From Arthrospira sp. PCC 9108 (lineage in GTDB: Bacteria > Cyanobacteriota > Cyanobacteriia > Cyanobacteriales > Microcoleaceae): a stretch of DNA of 64,000 nucleotides. The notes under the pieces are model-generated. The model had not been told where the DNA came from, ran no database searches, and worked only from the letters and a program-made list of their open reading frames with translations. Position 1 is the stretch's first letter; the number at the start of each line of letters is the position of its first letter. Location of the stretch: contig CP066886.1 of assembly GCA_016745315.1 (NCBI GenBank), forward strand, positions 2,604,501 through 2,668,500, written 5' to 3'. Made by a program: the position numbers and the translations under genes. Shown piece after piece: positions 9,232 through 18,716 of this stretch.

Positions 9232-10368
9232 ATGAAAAATACCCGCGTTGCATGGTTGCTTACATCTGCTTTTTACTACTGGCAACCTTCCCTGAGTTGC
9301 TACAGCCAGTTATTTCCAGATACCACGGTTTTTACCAGTCGCTGGCATGGTTTCGCACCGGGACTAGAGGATAGTTTTAGAGTGGAAATTTTAGGCGATC
9401 GCCAAATTATTTCCCTGAGAAAATCTGCCAATAGTTATGGAGATAATTTTACCTATCTTCCCCTAAATATTGTCAAGCGATTACTCCAGTTTAAACCAGA
9501 TTTAATTTTTTCTAACTCCTTTGGCGTGTGGACAATTTTAGCCATTTTATTTAAACCTATAGGAGGTTGGCGAGTTGTCATCGCTTACGAGGGGAGTTCC
9601 CCCGGTGTAGACTATCGTAACTCCCCCCTACGTCTAGCTATTAGACGCGGTATGGTAAAAGCTGCTGACGCTTGTATTACCAACTCTCACGGTGGCAAAA
9701 ACTATCTAATAGAGATTCTAAATGCCAAAGAAAATCAAGTTTTTGTTCATCCCTATGAGGTGCCATGGGTGCAATCCCTGGGTACTCCTGATCGGGATTT
9801 AAAATCTACATATTCTCAAAAGCTAACCTTTTTATTTGTAGGGGTAATTATTCCTCGCAAAGGCTTGAGCTATCTTTTAGAAGCCTGTGCTATACTACAA
9901 AAACAGGGAGAAACTAATTATCAGTTATGGGTTGTGGGTGATGGTGAGCAACGACAGGAGTTAGAAACCTTTTGTCAACACAATCAACTCACTAATTATG
10001 TGCGTTGGTTTGGTCGGGTAGAATACAATAACTTAGCCACTTATTTCACCCAAGCTGATATTTTTGTCTTACCCACTTTGGAGGATACTTGGGGGATGGT
10101 AGTATTAGAGGCAATGGTTTTAGGGCGACCTATTTTGTGTTCTGAATTAGCCGGAGCATCGGAATTAATTACCGATGGAGAAAACGGTTATTGTTTTCAT
10201 CCCCAACAGCCGGAATATTTAGCAGAATTGATGACCCGGTTTATTCACAATCCCGAATTAGCTAGGTTAATGGGAATGCGATCGCAAAAATTAATGAATA
10301 ATTACACCCCCCAAGCCGCAGCTAATTTTCTCAATCAAGTTACATCTTTTATATTTCCAAATTCCTAA
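9232..10368 (+). CDS. GT4-family glycosyltransferase
   Basis: A 378-residue GT-B glycosyltransferase. The donor domain is clear: LFVGVIIPRKGLSYLLEA around residue 203, VVGDGEQRQELETF, then LPTLEDTWGMVVLEAMVLG with the E-x7-E pair (EDTWGMVVLE). VIAYEGSSPGVDYRN marks the acceptor-side domain. No membrane helix is evident. Starts at ATG only 13 bp after the flippase-like gene and ends 15 bp before the next GT4 gene. Predicted to add one residue to the repeat unit at the cytoplasmic face. The sugar is unknown. Confidence 0.9.
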   Translation: MKNTRVAWLLTSAFYYWQPSLSCYSQLFPDTTVFTSRWHGFAPGLEDSFRVEILGDRQIISLRKSANSYGDNFTYLPLNIVKRLLQFKPDLIFSNSFGVWTILAILFKPIGGWRVVIAYEGSSPGVDYRNSPLRLAIRRGMVKAADACITNSHGGKNYLIEILNAKENQVFVHPYEVPWVQSLGTPDRDLKSTYSQKLTFLFVGVIIPRKGLSYLLEACAILQKQGETNYQLWVVGDGEQRQELETFCQHNQLTNYVRWFGRVEYNNLATYFTQADIFVLPTLEDTWGMVVLEAMVLGRPILCSELAGASELITDGENGYCFHPQQPEYLAELMTRFIHNPELARLMGMRSQKLMNNYTPQAAANFLNQVTSFIFPNS

Positions 10369-10383
10369 ACCAAAGGAGGAGGC

Positions 10384-11619
10384 GTGGAACCTTTAAATAT
10401 TCTAATTTCAGCTTACGCCTGTCGCCCCGGAGAAGGTTCAGAACCGGGGGTAGGTTGGCATACTATTCAGGAAGTAGCAAAATATCATAATGTTTGGGTT
10501 CTCACCCGACAAAATAACCGCCCAACCATTGAAGCCCAACTCAACCAAAACCCCATTATTAAACTACAGGTAATTTACTGCGAACCTCCCTCCTGGCTGC
10601 GACCACTCCATCTCAAAAAAAAGCTAGTTTACCTGCACTATTATTTATGGCAAATAGCAGCTTATTTAGTTGCCAAAAAACTCCAGGAAACCATAAATTT
10701 TCACATAGTGCATCATGTCACCTATGTTCGCCACTCAACCCCCAGTTTTTTAGCACTTCTTCCTATTCCTTTTTTATGGGGACCAGTAGGGGGTGGAGAA
10801 TCAGCTCCCAAAGCCTTCTGGAAAGACTTTGGTTGGCGGGGAATTATGTATGAAATAATGCGAGATATAGCCAGGACTTTAGGAGAATTAGACCCCTTCG
10901 TTAAACTCACTGCCCAACGCAGTATTTTAGCCAGGGGAACCACCGCAGAAACCACCCAGAGACTCAGAAAATTAGGGGCGAAAAATGTAGAGGTTTTATC
11001 TCAATTAGGATTATCGGATTTAGAAATCACTCAACTCAACCAGTGTGGCGACTCTCAACCTCAAGGGGTTAAATTTATCAGTATCGGTCGCCTGTTACAC
11101 TGGAAAGGGTTTCATCTCGGACTCAAAGCCTTCGCCCAAGCAAAATTCCCTCCAGATGCTGAATATTGGATCGTCGGAGACGGGCCAGAACGCCGCCGAC
11201 TTGAAACCCTAGTTCAAAATTTGGGAATTACCAACCAAGTGAAATTCTGGAATCACTTATCTCGACCGGAAACCCTAAAAAAACTATCAGAATGCTTGGC
11301 GTTAGTTCATCCCAGCTTACACGAATCTGGGGGCTTAGTTTGTGTAGAAGCAATGGCGGCGGGTCGCCCGGTTATTTGCCTAGATTGGGGAGGACCAGGG
11401 CTAATTGTTACCGAAAAAACTGGGTTTAAGATACCGGCTGATCAGCCCCAACAAGCAATTGATGGTTTAGCTAATGCTATGACAATTTTAGCTAATAATT
11501 CTGCTGTTTTTGACGATTATAGGCTTGCAGGAAGGCAGAGAGTTCAAGAATTTTATAGCTGGAAAGTTAAGGGTAAGTTACTGAATCAAACCTATGAAAA
11601 AATGCTCGAATATAAATGA
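10384..11619 (+). CDS. GT4-family glycosyltransferase (GTG start)
   Basis: A 411-residue GT-B enzyme. The start is GTG and is well supported: AAAGGAGGA lies just upstream, one of the strongest Shine-Dalgarno sequences in the window. The N-terminus ISAYACRPGEGSEPGVGW carries the glycine-rich loop of a GT4 subgroup. FISIGRLLHWKGFHLGLKAF and WIVGDGPERRRLETL precede the ESGGLVCVEAMAAGRPV block that contains E-x7-E. No transmembrane segments are seen. It is co-directional and tightly packed with the preceding GT4 gene, so co-transcription is likely. Substrate unknown. Confidence 0.92.
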   Translation: MEPLNILISAYACRPGEGSEPGVGWHTIQEVAKYHNVWVLTRQNNRPTIEAQLNQNPIIKLQVIYCEPPSWLRPLHLKKKLVYLHYYLWQIAAYLVAKKLQETINFHIVHHVTYVRHSTPSFLALLPIPFLWGPVGGGESAPKAFWKDFGWRGIMYEIMRDIARTLGELDPFVKLTAQRSILARGTTAETTQRLRKLGAKNVEVLSQLGLSDLEITQLNQCGDSQPQGVKFISIGRLLHWKGFHLGLKAFAQAKFPPDAEYWIVGDGPERRRLETLVQNLGITNQVKFWNHLSRPETLKKLSECLALVHPSLHESGGLVCVEAMAAGRPVICLDWGGPGLIVTEKTGFKIPADQPQQAIDGLANAMTILANNSAVFDDYRLAGRQRVQEFYSWKVKGKLLNQTYEKMLEYK

Positions 11620-11654
11620 TATTATTAATCTGATTTACAAATTAGGAGAATCCT

Positions 11655-12626
11655 ATGATTAGCGTCATCATGGCTTGTTATAATGCCGAAAATTTTTTAG
11701 ATCCTGCAATTGTAAGCATTCTCAATCAAACTTTTACTGAATTTGAATTAATTATGGTCGATGATGGCTCCGAAGACGAGACAATTCAAATTATCGAACG
11801 ATACCAGAAACAAGATGATCGGATTAGGGTAATTCATTCAGATCACGGTGGTGCAAGTCAGGCAAGAAACTTGGGAATTGAGGTTGCTAAATATCCCTGG
11901 ATTGGGATTATGGATTCTGACGATATTGCCCTTCCTCAACGCTTTGAGCGCCAAATGGAGGTAATTGCTGCCATGCCTCAATTGGTCGGTTTAGGAGCCA
12001 CAGTTCATCATATTAATTCCCGAGGGGAGATTTTAAGTGTTTCCCCTTTAGGTCCGACAACTGAAGCACAATTTTACCAAATGCGTCAGCAAGGCCATGT
12101 GGTTAATCTCAACCACCCAACAGCATTATTTAAAAAAGATATTATACTCAAAGTGGGTGGATATCGGGCTGAATTTTTTCCTGCTGAGGATTTGGAACTG
12201 ATGGATCGCATGGCTGAGTATGGGCCGATTATCTCGCTTCCAGAACCCCTTTTGCTTTATCGAGTTCATTCTCAAAGTGGCTCTATGCAACGCTTCTTTT
12301 TTCAACGCCAAGTGATGCGATATGTAAGATCTCGTCACGTCGCGCGTTTAGAAGGAAAACCAGAGCCGACATTTGAAGAATTTATCCAAGAACGTGCGGC
12401 TTGGCCTATCCTTAAACGTCTGAGCAAATATTTAGAAACCTTGGCAATGTTTTACTATCGCAGATCGGGATTACTGGTCGGAGAAAAACAATATATTCCT
12501 GCTTCTTTTTATTTGGGATTATCAGCTATTTTAAATCCCCAATATACATTGCCTAGAATTTGGGGTCAGGTTCTCTCACCCCAAACTAGAGAAATGGTGA
12601 AAACGTCTAGTCGCTTGGTGAAATAA
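11655..12626 (+). CDS. GT2-family glycosyltransferase
   Basis: A 323-residue GT-A enzyme. SVIMACYNAENFLDPAI at the N-terminus, VDDGSEDET near residue 36 and the metal-binding MDSDDIALPQRFE near residue 90 are standard GT2 elements. PAEDLELMDRM at about 175 supplies the catalytic ED. The C-terminal part is soluble and slightly basic, with no clear membrane helix, unlike the DPM1-like GT2 gene upstream. An AGGAG motif seven bases before the ATG supports the start. Stop is two bases before the next gene's GTG start, so the two are translationally coupled. Confidence 0.92.
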   Translation: MISVIMACYNAENFLDPAIVSILNQTFTEFELIMVDDGSEDETIQIIERYQKQDDRIRVIHSDHGGASQARNLGIEVAKYPWIGIMDSDDIALPQRFERQMEVIAAMPQLVGLGATVHHINSRGEILSVSPLGPTTEAQFYQMRQQGHVVNLNHPTALFKKDIILKVGGYRAEFFPAEDLELMDRMAEYGPIISLPEPLLLYRVHSQSGSMQRFFFQRQVMRYVRSRHVARLEGKPEPTFEEFIQERAAWPILKRLSKYLETLAMFYYRRSGLLVGEKQYIPASFYLGLSAILNPQYTLPRIWGQVLSPQTREMVKTSSRLVK

Positions 12627-12628
12627 TT

Positions 12629-13783
12629 GTGAATATCATTATTTTTAATAGCCTCCTACTTCCCCCCTCTCAAACGTTTATCCGAGATCCGGCTGAAAAA
12701 TTACAAAAGTATACTGCTTACTATGTTGGCTGTCGTCGAGTTAATGGCTTGTATTTACCACCGGAACGAACCATGGTTATTAATCAAGATAATGCCCTCG
12801 GTAAGGTGCAGGAACAGGTGTTTAAATTAATTGGATTTGCTCCGGGTATCTACAGGAAAATTAAACAATTAGATCCGGTTCTCATTCACGCTCAATTTGG
12901 CTTGAGTGGGGCGTTAGTGTTGCCGTGGGTACGATCGCTAAAAATTCCCCTTATCGTTCACTACCGGGGCGCAGATGCTACGGTAAATAAAGAATCATCT
13001 CAGTATACCTCCCTCAATCACTGGATTTATTTTCAACGCCAAGAAACCCTCAAAAGGGAGGCTAAACTATTTTTAACGGTGTCTAAATTTATCCATAACC
13101 AACTCGTGAAACAGGGGTTTCCGCCTGAAAAGATTCGCTCCCACTATCATGGGGTTGATGTCGATAAATTTGCACCCGATCCGGTGATCGTTCGGGAACC
13201 TGTGGTGTTATTTGTCGGCCGTTTAACCGAAAAAAAAGGCTGTAAATATTTAATTAAGGCGATCGCTCAAATACAATCCCAACAACCAGATCTAAAATTA
13301 GTGATCATTGGTGATGGCCCCCTACGAACCGCCCTAGAAACCGCCGCCGCCAATACCCTCAAAGATTACCAATTTTTAGGCTTACAACCCCCGGAAGTTG
13401 TTAAATATTGGATGAACCGCGCCCGCATTATGGCAACTCCCAGCATCACCGCATCCCAGGGAGACTCAGAAGGCTTACCCAACGTGGTACTGGAAGCCCA
13501 GGCCATGGGACTTCCTGTGGTCAGCACCTACCACGCAGGGATCCCAGAAGCCGTCATCGATGGAGAAACCGGGTTTCTGAGTCCCGAAGGAGATGTGGCG
13601 GGGTTGGCAGAGTCTATATTACGATTATTCAATGATGCTGAACTTTGGCAAAAACTTAGTCAGCGAAGCCGAGAACACATGGAGGCGAACTTCAACCGCG
13701 ATCGCCAAACGCGAAGATTAGAAGAAATTTATACAACAGTTTTAGCGCCGCCAGGATTAGGGAACGCAACAGAGCCAGCATAA
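12629..13783 (+). CDS. GT4-family glycosyltransferase (GTG start)
   Basis: A 384-residue GT-B glycosyltransferase. VVLFVGRLTEKKGCKYLIKA near residue 190, VIIGDGPLRTALE and then SEGLPNVVLEAQAMGLPVV form the donor domain with E-x7-E. HYRGADATVN and SHYHGVDVDKF are typical of the colanic-acid/amylovoran WcaL-like subgroup. GTG lies two bases after the preceding stop; no ATG lies near the natural N-terminus (the sequence begins NIIIFNSLLLPPSQTFI). The 58 bp downstream include TATAAT at 13799-13804, which may let the next gene be expressed independently. Confidence 0.9.
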   Translation: MNIIIFNSLLLPPSQTFIRDPAEKLQKYTAYYVGCRRVNGLYLPPERTMVINQDNALGKVQEQVFKLIGFAPGIYRKIKQLDPVLIHAQFGLSGALVLPWVRSLKIPLIVHYRGADATVNKESSQYTSLNHWIYFQRQETLKREAKLFLTVSKFIHNQLVKQGFPPEKIRSHYHGVDVDKFAPDPVIVREPVVLFVGRLTEKKGCKYLIKAIAQIQSQQPDLKLVIIGDGPLRTALETAAANTLKDYQFLGLQPPEVVKYWMNRARIMATPSITASQGDSEGLPNVVLEAQAMGLPVVSTYHAGIPEAVIDGETGFLSPEGDVAGLAESILRLFNDAELWQKLSQRSREHMEANFNRDRQTRRLEEIYTTVLAPPGLGNATEPA

Positions 13784-13841
13784 TGAAAAAGTTTACTGTA
13801 TAATAACTATAGCAATTTACTGAGCCATAAACTCAATCTTA

Positions 13842-15008
13842 ATGCGTATTTTGTCTATTCATAACAATTATCAAATTCGAGGCGGGGAAGACGAATCAGC
13901 CCAAGCCGAAGCCAATTTGCTCAAAGAAAATGGTAATCAAGTTGATATTTATCAAGATAGCAATGATCGAGTTGCCACCCTTAATCAAACCAATTTAGCC
14001 TTGACAACCATTTGGTCTACAGAAGCCTACCAAATAGTTAAACAGAAGTTACGAACTCATCCCACAGATATTGTCCATGTTCAAAACTTTTTCCCCTTGA
14101 TATCTCCATCGGTATACTATGCGGCTAAATCTGAGGGAGTTCCCGTAGTTCAGACCCTCCGAAATTACCGATTAATTTGCCCTAATGGATTATTTTTTAG
14201 AGACGATCGCATTTGTGAAGATTGCCTAGGTAAATTTGTACCTTATCCCGGAGTTATTCACGCCTGTTACCGACAAAATCGAGCCGCCAGTGGCGTAACT
14301 GCAACCATGTTAACCCTACACCGTATGGCTCGCACGTGGGTAAATCAGGTAGATATATTTATTACCCTCAGCCAATTTGCGCGCCAGAAATTTATTCAAG
14401 CCGGGTGGTCAGAAGACCAAATAATCGTTAAACCTAACTTTGTCTATCCCGATCCCGGAGTTGGCAACGGGGAAGGGGGATATGCACTCTTTGTAGGTAG
14501 ATTATCTGTAGAAAAAGGCTTAGATGTGCTGATTGATGCTTGGCAAAATCTCCGTCAACCAGTACCCTTAAAAATTGTGGGAGATGGTCCTTTAGTTCCC
14601 CGTGTCCAAGCCGCTGCTGAGAAATTACCTCACATTCAATGGTTAGGACGTAGACCCCTCCCAGAAGTGTATAAATTGATGGGAGAAGCAATGGTTTTAA
14701 TTTTCCCTTCTAAATGGTATGAAACCTTTGGTAGAGTGGCTGTAGAAGCCTTTGCTAAGGGTACTCCGGTCATTGCTTCTAACTTAGGTGCGATCGCCGA
14801 ATTAGTAGAACATGGTCGCACGGGACTCCTATTTAAACCCGGCGATCCTATCAGTCTTACCGAACAAGTTGACTCCCTAATTTCTCATCCCAAAAAACTC
14901 CCCCAAATGCGTCGAGAAGCACGAGCAGAATTTGAAGCCAAGTATACAGCACCACAAAATTATCAGCAACTTAAATCAATTTACCAGTTAGTTTTAAGTA
15001 AATCCTAG
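13842..15008 (+). CDS. GT4-family glycosyltransferase with cysteine knuckle
   Basis: A 388-residue GT-B enzyme. The acceptor-side domain has RILSIHNNYQIRGGEDESAQ and a cysteine-containing loop (RLICPNGLFFRDDRICEDCL), typical of a GT4 subgroup in capsule loci. Donor-domain signatures are ALFVGRLSVEKGLDVLIDAW near residue 222, IVGDGPLVPRVQ, and KWYETFGRVAVEAFAKGTPV carrying the E-x7-E pair. The ATG start follows a 58-bp gap, the largest within this part of the cluster, holding a TATAAT-like minus-10. It is followed after 15 bp by the polymerase-like membrane protein. Sugar specificity unknown. Confidence 0.92.
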   Translation: MRILSIHNNYQIRGGEDESAQAEANLLKENGNQVDIYQDSNDRVATLNQTNLALTTIWSTEAYQIVKQKLRTHPTDIVHVQNFFPLISPSVYYAAKSEGVPVVQTLRNYRLICPNGLFFRDDRICEDCLGKFVPYPGVIHACYRQNRAASGVTATMLTLHRMARTWVNQVDIFITLSQFARQKFIQAGWSEDQIIVKPNFVYPDPGVGNGEGGYALFVGRLSVEKGLDVLIDAWQNLRQPVPLKIVGDGPLVPRVQAAAEKLPHIQWLGRRPLPEVYKLMGEAMVLIFPSKWYETFGRVAVEAFAKGTPVIASNLGAIAELVEHGRTGLLFKPGDPISLTEQVDSLISHPKKLPQMRREARAEFEAKYTAPQNYQQLKSIYQLVLSKS

Positions 15009-15023
15009 TAGATTTAGTTACTC

Positions 15024-16445
15024 ATGAAAATTAACCACAATCAGCCAATATTAACTAAACCCAAAAAAGGATATATTAAACTATCTACCCTGACTCTAGT
15101 TGCCTTCAGTTCGGCATTTTTTTCCCGGGTACTTCAGCTTTTAAAATTCCCATCAATTGTTAACTTATTGCATCTGGGAATAGTGCCATGGCTGTTTGCT
15201 TTTGCTCTGTGGAAAACCAAAGTCAAAGACCGACAACAAATTACCATCATTAAAGAAATGGTAGTTGCCCTATTTATCTTTCTGGTAATTTCGGTAGCAA
15301 GTGCCTTATTAAATACCGCAGGTTTAATTAATATTGCCGTTAATTTCTTGTTGTTATGTGAACATTTTTTATTTATTGTTATTATTCTGACTGTCCCGAT
15401 TACTTTAGATAAGTTAAACCAATTGCGTGGCTATATTGTTTTTGCATCCTTCACTAATCTAGCATTTGCCTATGTGCAACAGTATGTTCTGCATCTCCAT
15501 CTACGCCAGGGATTAGAAGACAATATCAAAGGTGTTTTTATTGCCCAAGGTGCCGGTCATGTCATCGGTGCTTCTGTATCATTAACCTTTGGAATTTACT
15601 ATTTTTTTGCTGCCAAAAATCTGCCTATATGGTTGCGGACTGTGGTGATTTTAGCAACTTTTTGGCACATGGTTATTTCTGATGCTAAACAGGTGGTTTT
15701 AGTGTTTGGCATTGCTGGAGTATTTCTGCTATTGACTAAGTTTAAAAATCTGGCTGATGCCATTAAGTTTTTAATTATTTTTGGGATATTATCTTATGGG
15801 TTTTGGTGGGCGATTCATAATGTACCTGGTATGGGTGCTTTTCAAACTTGGATGCGGCCGGAAATTTATGGACCCGAAGGAGAAGCTACTTTACTGAAAT
15901 CTGCTACCTTTCGCATTGTTCCGACTTTCTATGAGTCTCCCCTTCATCCTTTACTAGGCTTAGGTCCTGGTCACACTGTAGGAAGACTAGGAGGCTGGAT
16001 GCTGCGGGAATATGCGTTTATTTTAAGACCCCTTGGGGCTACTTCACACCCAGCTACTAATGCCATTTGGGGAGCCGCAGGAGCTAGTTGGTTAGGAGAT
16101 CAATCGAGTATGTTTTCTCCCCTGTTTGGTTGGGCGGGAATTTGGGGAGATGTAGGTTTTTTGGGACTGGCATCATTTTTATATATTTGGTTTGTGGTTT
16201 GGCGTAGACTCTGTTTTGATGATATTTCTAAGTTTCTGGTTTTATGTCCCTTGTCTTTTGGGTTAATTTTTACTCAGATGGAGGAACCAGGTTATATGAT
16301 TTATCTGGTTTGTATTGTGGTTTTGCGATGGCAAGAATATCACTTTAGTCGTCAATCTACTTATATCCCTAAACCGCCACGACTAACTATTAAGACTCTT
16401 CTGAGACCTAAAGTTTTACTCCGCGCTTTATTGCTAATAGGATAG
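15024..16445 (+). CDS. O-antigen polymerase/ligase-like (Wzy/WaaL superfamily) membrane protein
   Basis: A 473-residue integral membrane protein with about ten to eleven hydrophobic helices. A large periplasmic-type loop at about residues 265-350 contains LLGLGPGHTVGRLGGW, resembling the conserved loop of O-antigen ligase/polymerase-like proteins (Wzy_C, EpsG-like). It is the last gene of the polysaccharide block, a usual place for a polymerase. Its probable job is joining lipid-linked repeat units outside the membrane, but polymerase and ligase activities cannot be separated by sequence alone. GGTAATTATTACC, a perfect short dyad at 16449-16461, lies just after the stop between convergent genes. 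Confidence 0.75.
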   Translation: MKINHNQPILTKPKKGYIKLSTLTLVAFSSAFFSRVLQLLKFPSIVNLLHLGIVPWLFAFALWKTKVKDRQQITIIKEMVVALFIFLVISVASALLNTAGLINIAVNFLLLCEHFLFIVIILTVPITLDKLNQLRGYIVFASFTNLAFAYVQQYVLHLHLRQGLEDNIKGVFIAQGAGHVIGASVSLTFGIYYFFAAKNLPIWLRTVVILATFWHMVISDAKQVVLVFGIAGVFLLLTKFKNLADAIKFLIIFGILSYGFWWAIHNVPGMGAFQTWMRPEIYGPEGEATLLKSATFRIVPTFYESPLHPLLGLGPGHTVGRLGGWMLREYAFILRPLGATSHPATNAIWGAAGASWLGDQSSMFSPLFGWAGIWGDVGFLGLASFLYIWFVVWRRLCFDDISKFLVLCPLSFGLIFTQMEEPGYMIYLVCIVVLRWQEYHFSRQSTYIPKPPRLTIKTLLRPKVLLRALLLIG

Positions 16446-16475
16446 TGGGGTAATTATTACCGGATTCTGATTAAC

Positions 16476-17660
16476 TTAACTTTTAGATAGTCTGGGGACT
16501 GATTGACCGCCTAGCAGTTGATGGGTTTCTCGCAATAATTGGGGGATTTTATCGGCGTGGGGACTATTTTTTAAACAGTGGCTTAAATCTACTTGGTCAA
16601 TAGTGGCGGCGTTTTGTCCGGGGAACCAATGACCACCATTTCCGAGTAAGTTATAGCGCATTTTACCATATTCTATCATATCGTATGCGATCGCCAAATT
16701 TCTTAACCACAGAATGATGGGAATATTAATATTATTGGGTGTATCTTCTGGGTTAGGTAAACCCTGATTCCATGTCTTTAACCAATCTTCCCCTAGGGCT
16801 TCTATAGAGGTTTTCTCTAGCTTTTCTAAAATGGGGGGTACGATTTCATCCCAACGGTCTAGGAGGTCAAGAGTCTGTAAATGTTCATCAAAATCTGTAG
16901 GTTTAGATGCGCCTAAACTGAGGGTATGAACCTGGGGATGAGATAAACAAAATAAGTTGTTAAATACAATGGGACTAATGGGAGAACATAGGTCTACCAA
17001 CTTTTGAGGCGGATCATATAATTTCCCACCTTTATCAGAAGGACTGATGATAAATACTCCCATATCATGACGGGTGGCGGCTTCAATAGCGCGCCAATTT
17101 AGTTGATTGATATAATACCAGTGTAGGTTAACATAGTCGAATTTATCAGTAGCGATCGCATTAACAATAACATCCGTTGGCGCGTGGGTGGAAAAGCCAA
17201 TAAATCTCACTTTTCCTTCTTTTTGTAATTCTTGAGCCACTTCTAAACAGCCACCGGGTCGAATCGAATATTCTAAAAGTTCCGGGGTATTAATCCCATG
17301 CAGACCCAATAAATCTACATGGTCTAACTGTAAATATTTCAGGGATTTTTCAAAGTCACGGCGAAACTCAGCCGGGTCAGGTTTCGGGGAAACTTTGGTT
17401 TGAACAATTAGCCTTTCCCGGGGTAGTTTTGGTAAAATCCAACCCAGTTGCATCTCTGATGTACCGTAACCCCTAGCGGTTTCAATATGGTTAATTCCCG
17501 ACTCTAGGGAACGGCGAATTACCGCTTCTAAATTCCGCTGACTTTCGGGGGGTATTTTTTCAGGAGAGGCATCTTGCCATTGATATTGATACCGCATTCC
17601 ACCACAGGATAATACAGGCATCGGCAGTTCAGTTCGTCCAAACCGTCTATAGTGCATCAT
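16476..17660 (-). CDS. Aldo/keto reductase family oxidoreductase
   Basis: A 394-residue NAD(P)H-dependent oxidoreductase with a TIM-barrel AKR domain. MHYRRFGRTELPMPVLSCGG is the usual N-terminal hairpin. GINHIETARGYGTSEMQLG holds the catalytic region, with Tyr of ARGYG and the preceding acidic/His positions altered relative to classic DxxxxY. DHVDLLGLHGIN and FIGFSTHAPTDVI follow. In many relatives the C-terminus ends in a four-cysteine 4Fe-4S ferredoxin-like segment; here the matching stretch (HWFPGQNAATIDQVDLSHCL) keeps one cysteine only, so a cluster is unlikely. Substrate unknown. It lies 72 bp downstream of rpiA on the same strand, separated by a strong hairpin. Confidence 0.88.
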   Translation of the reverse strand: MMHYRRFGRTELPMPVLSCGGMRYQYQWQDASPEKIPPESQRNLEAVIRRSLESGINHIETARGYGTSEMQLGWILPKLPRERLIVQTKVSPKPDPAEFRRDFEKSLKYLQLDHVDLLGLHGINTPELLEYSIRPGGCLEVAQELQKEGKVRFIGFSTHAPTDVIVNAIATDKFDYVNLHWYYINQLNWRAIEAATRHDMGVFIISPSDKGGKLYDPPQKLVDLCSPISPIVFNNLFCLSHPQVHTLSLGASKPTDFDEHLQTLDLLDRWDEIVPPILEKLEKTSIEALGEDWLKTWNQGLPNPEDTPNNINIPIILWLRNLAIAYDMIEYGKMRYNLLGNGGHWFPGQNAATIDQVDLSHCLKNSPHADKIPQLLRETHQLLGGQSVPRLSKS

Positions 17661-17684
17661 CGGCTATTTCCATTGCAACAATTA

Positions 17685-17720
17685 GGGGAAATAGAAACCA
17701 GTGCTTGTGTTTCTATCCCC
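17685..17720 (-). terminator. Hairpin between rpiA and the aldo/keto reductase gene
   Basis: Arms 17685-17698 and 17709-17720 form a 12-bp stem, GGGG plus ATAGAAAC against GTTTCTAT plus CCCC, with a two-base bulge and a ten-base loop. On the minus strand it follows rpiA, but the downstream tail is only moderately T-rich. It may be a partial terminator or an mRNA-stabilising element. On the plus strand it is followed by CGGTTTTT. Confidence 0.5.
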
Positions 17721-17732
17721 CGGTTTTTAGGA

Positions 17733-18446
17733 TTATGAAATCTCGCGGACAATAGGTTGACCGTCTTTGATTTCTCCCACTAGGATAACATCAGCTACAC
17801 CCACAAACAAACCATTTTCTAAAACCCCAGGAATATTGTTGAGGGTTTTTTCTAATTCGGCGGGATTATCGATCGCATCAAATTTGACATCAATCACCAT
17901 ATTTCCCTGGTCTGTAATCACAGGTCCAGCTTTTTTGACTCCCATTCTCAGGGTCGGTTTCCCCCCAAGTTTAGTAATAGCTGCCATTACCGGAGTCATC
18001 GCCATTGGTATAACTTCCACGGGTAATAAAAATGTAGAACCCAGACGATCTACCATTTTAGAACCATCTACAACTACAATAAACTGATCTGCTAAACAGT
18101 CTACAATTTTTTCGCGAGTGTGAGCGGCACCACCACCTTTGATTAAATTTTTGTTAGGATCGACCTCATCAGCACCATCAATAGCGATATCAATATGGTC
18201 AATTTCATCTAAAGTGGTGAGGGGAATGCCATATTCCTTGGCAAGTACAGAGGCTTGGAATGAGGTGGGAACGCCTTTAATATCTTTGATTTCCCCACTT
18301 TTGAGGCGTTCTCCTAAAAATTGAATTGTGTATGCTGTGGTTGACCCCGTTCCCAGTCCGACAATGGAACCGGATTTAACCCGGTCTGCTGCCGCTTTGC
18401 CAACCTGTTGCTTCATTAACTTAACGGGGTCTTGTTCTGGACTCAT
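17733..18446 (-). CDS. rpiA: Ribose-5-phosphate isomerase A
   Basis: A 237-residue enzyme that interconverts ribose 5-phosphate and ribulose 5-phosphate in the Calvin and pentose-phosphate cycles. Signature elements are visible in order: SIVGLGTGSTTAYTIQFL (phosphate-binding loop), IDGADEVDPNKNLIKGGGAA (catalytic Asp and GGG loop) and a later DxSKMVDRLG segment. Length matches the family. The ATG start is preceded by AGGAGT a few bases upstream. It is divergent from the TPR/GT41 gene with a 270-bp promoter region between, and is followed on the same strand by an aldo/keto reductase gene. Confidence 0.97.
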   Translation of the reverse strand: MSPEQDPVKLMKQQVGKAAADRVKSGSIVGLGTGSTTAYTIQFLGERLKSGEIKDIKGVPTSFQASVLAKEYGIPLTTLDEIDHIDIAIDGADEVDPNKNLIKGGGAAHTREKIVDCLADQFIVVVDGSKMVDRLGSTFLLPVEVIPMAMTPVMAAITKLGGKPTLRMGVKKAGPVITDQGNMVIDVKFDAIDNPAELEKTLNNIPGVLENGLFVGVADVILVGEIKDGQPIVREIS

Positions 18447-18716
18447 GCTAAATACTCCTAAAGGACAGTTTTGGATAACTGTAGTTTGATCAACAATTTT
18501 TACTTTATCGCGTTTTGTACCTTGGCAAACATCAGATTTGAGTCAAAACCAAAATTCCCTAGGGTTGGATAAGTAGCGTTGGTGTTGTATTATATCATAG
18601 CATAGCCTTGGTTTGAATAAGTGATAACTTTGGGTAACTGTTGGAGGGTTGCCAATTCTGCCTAATACTATCACAGATTATTATTAGTTGTATAAACACG
18701 CATTTGAGGTAAGTTA

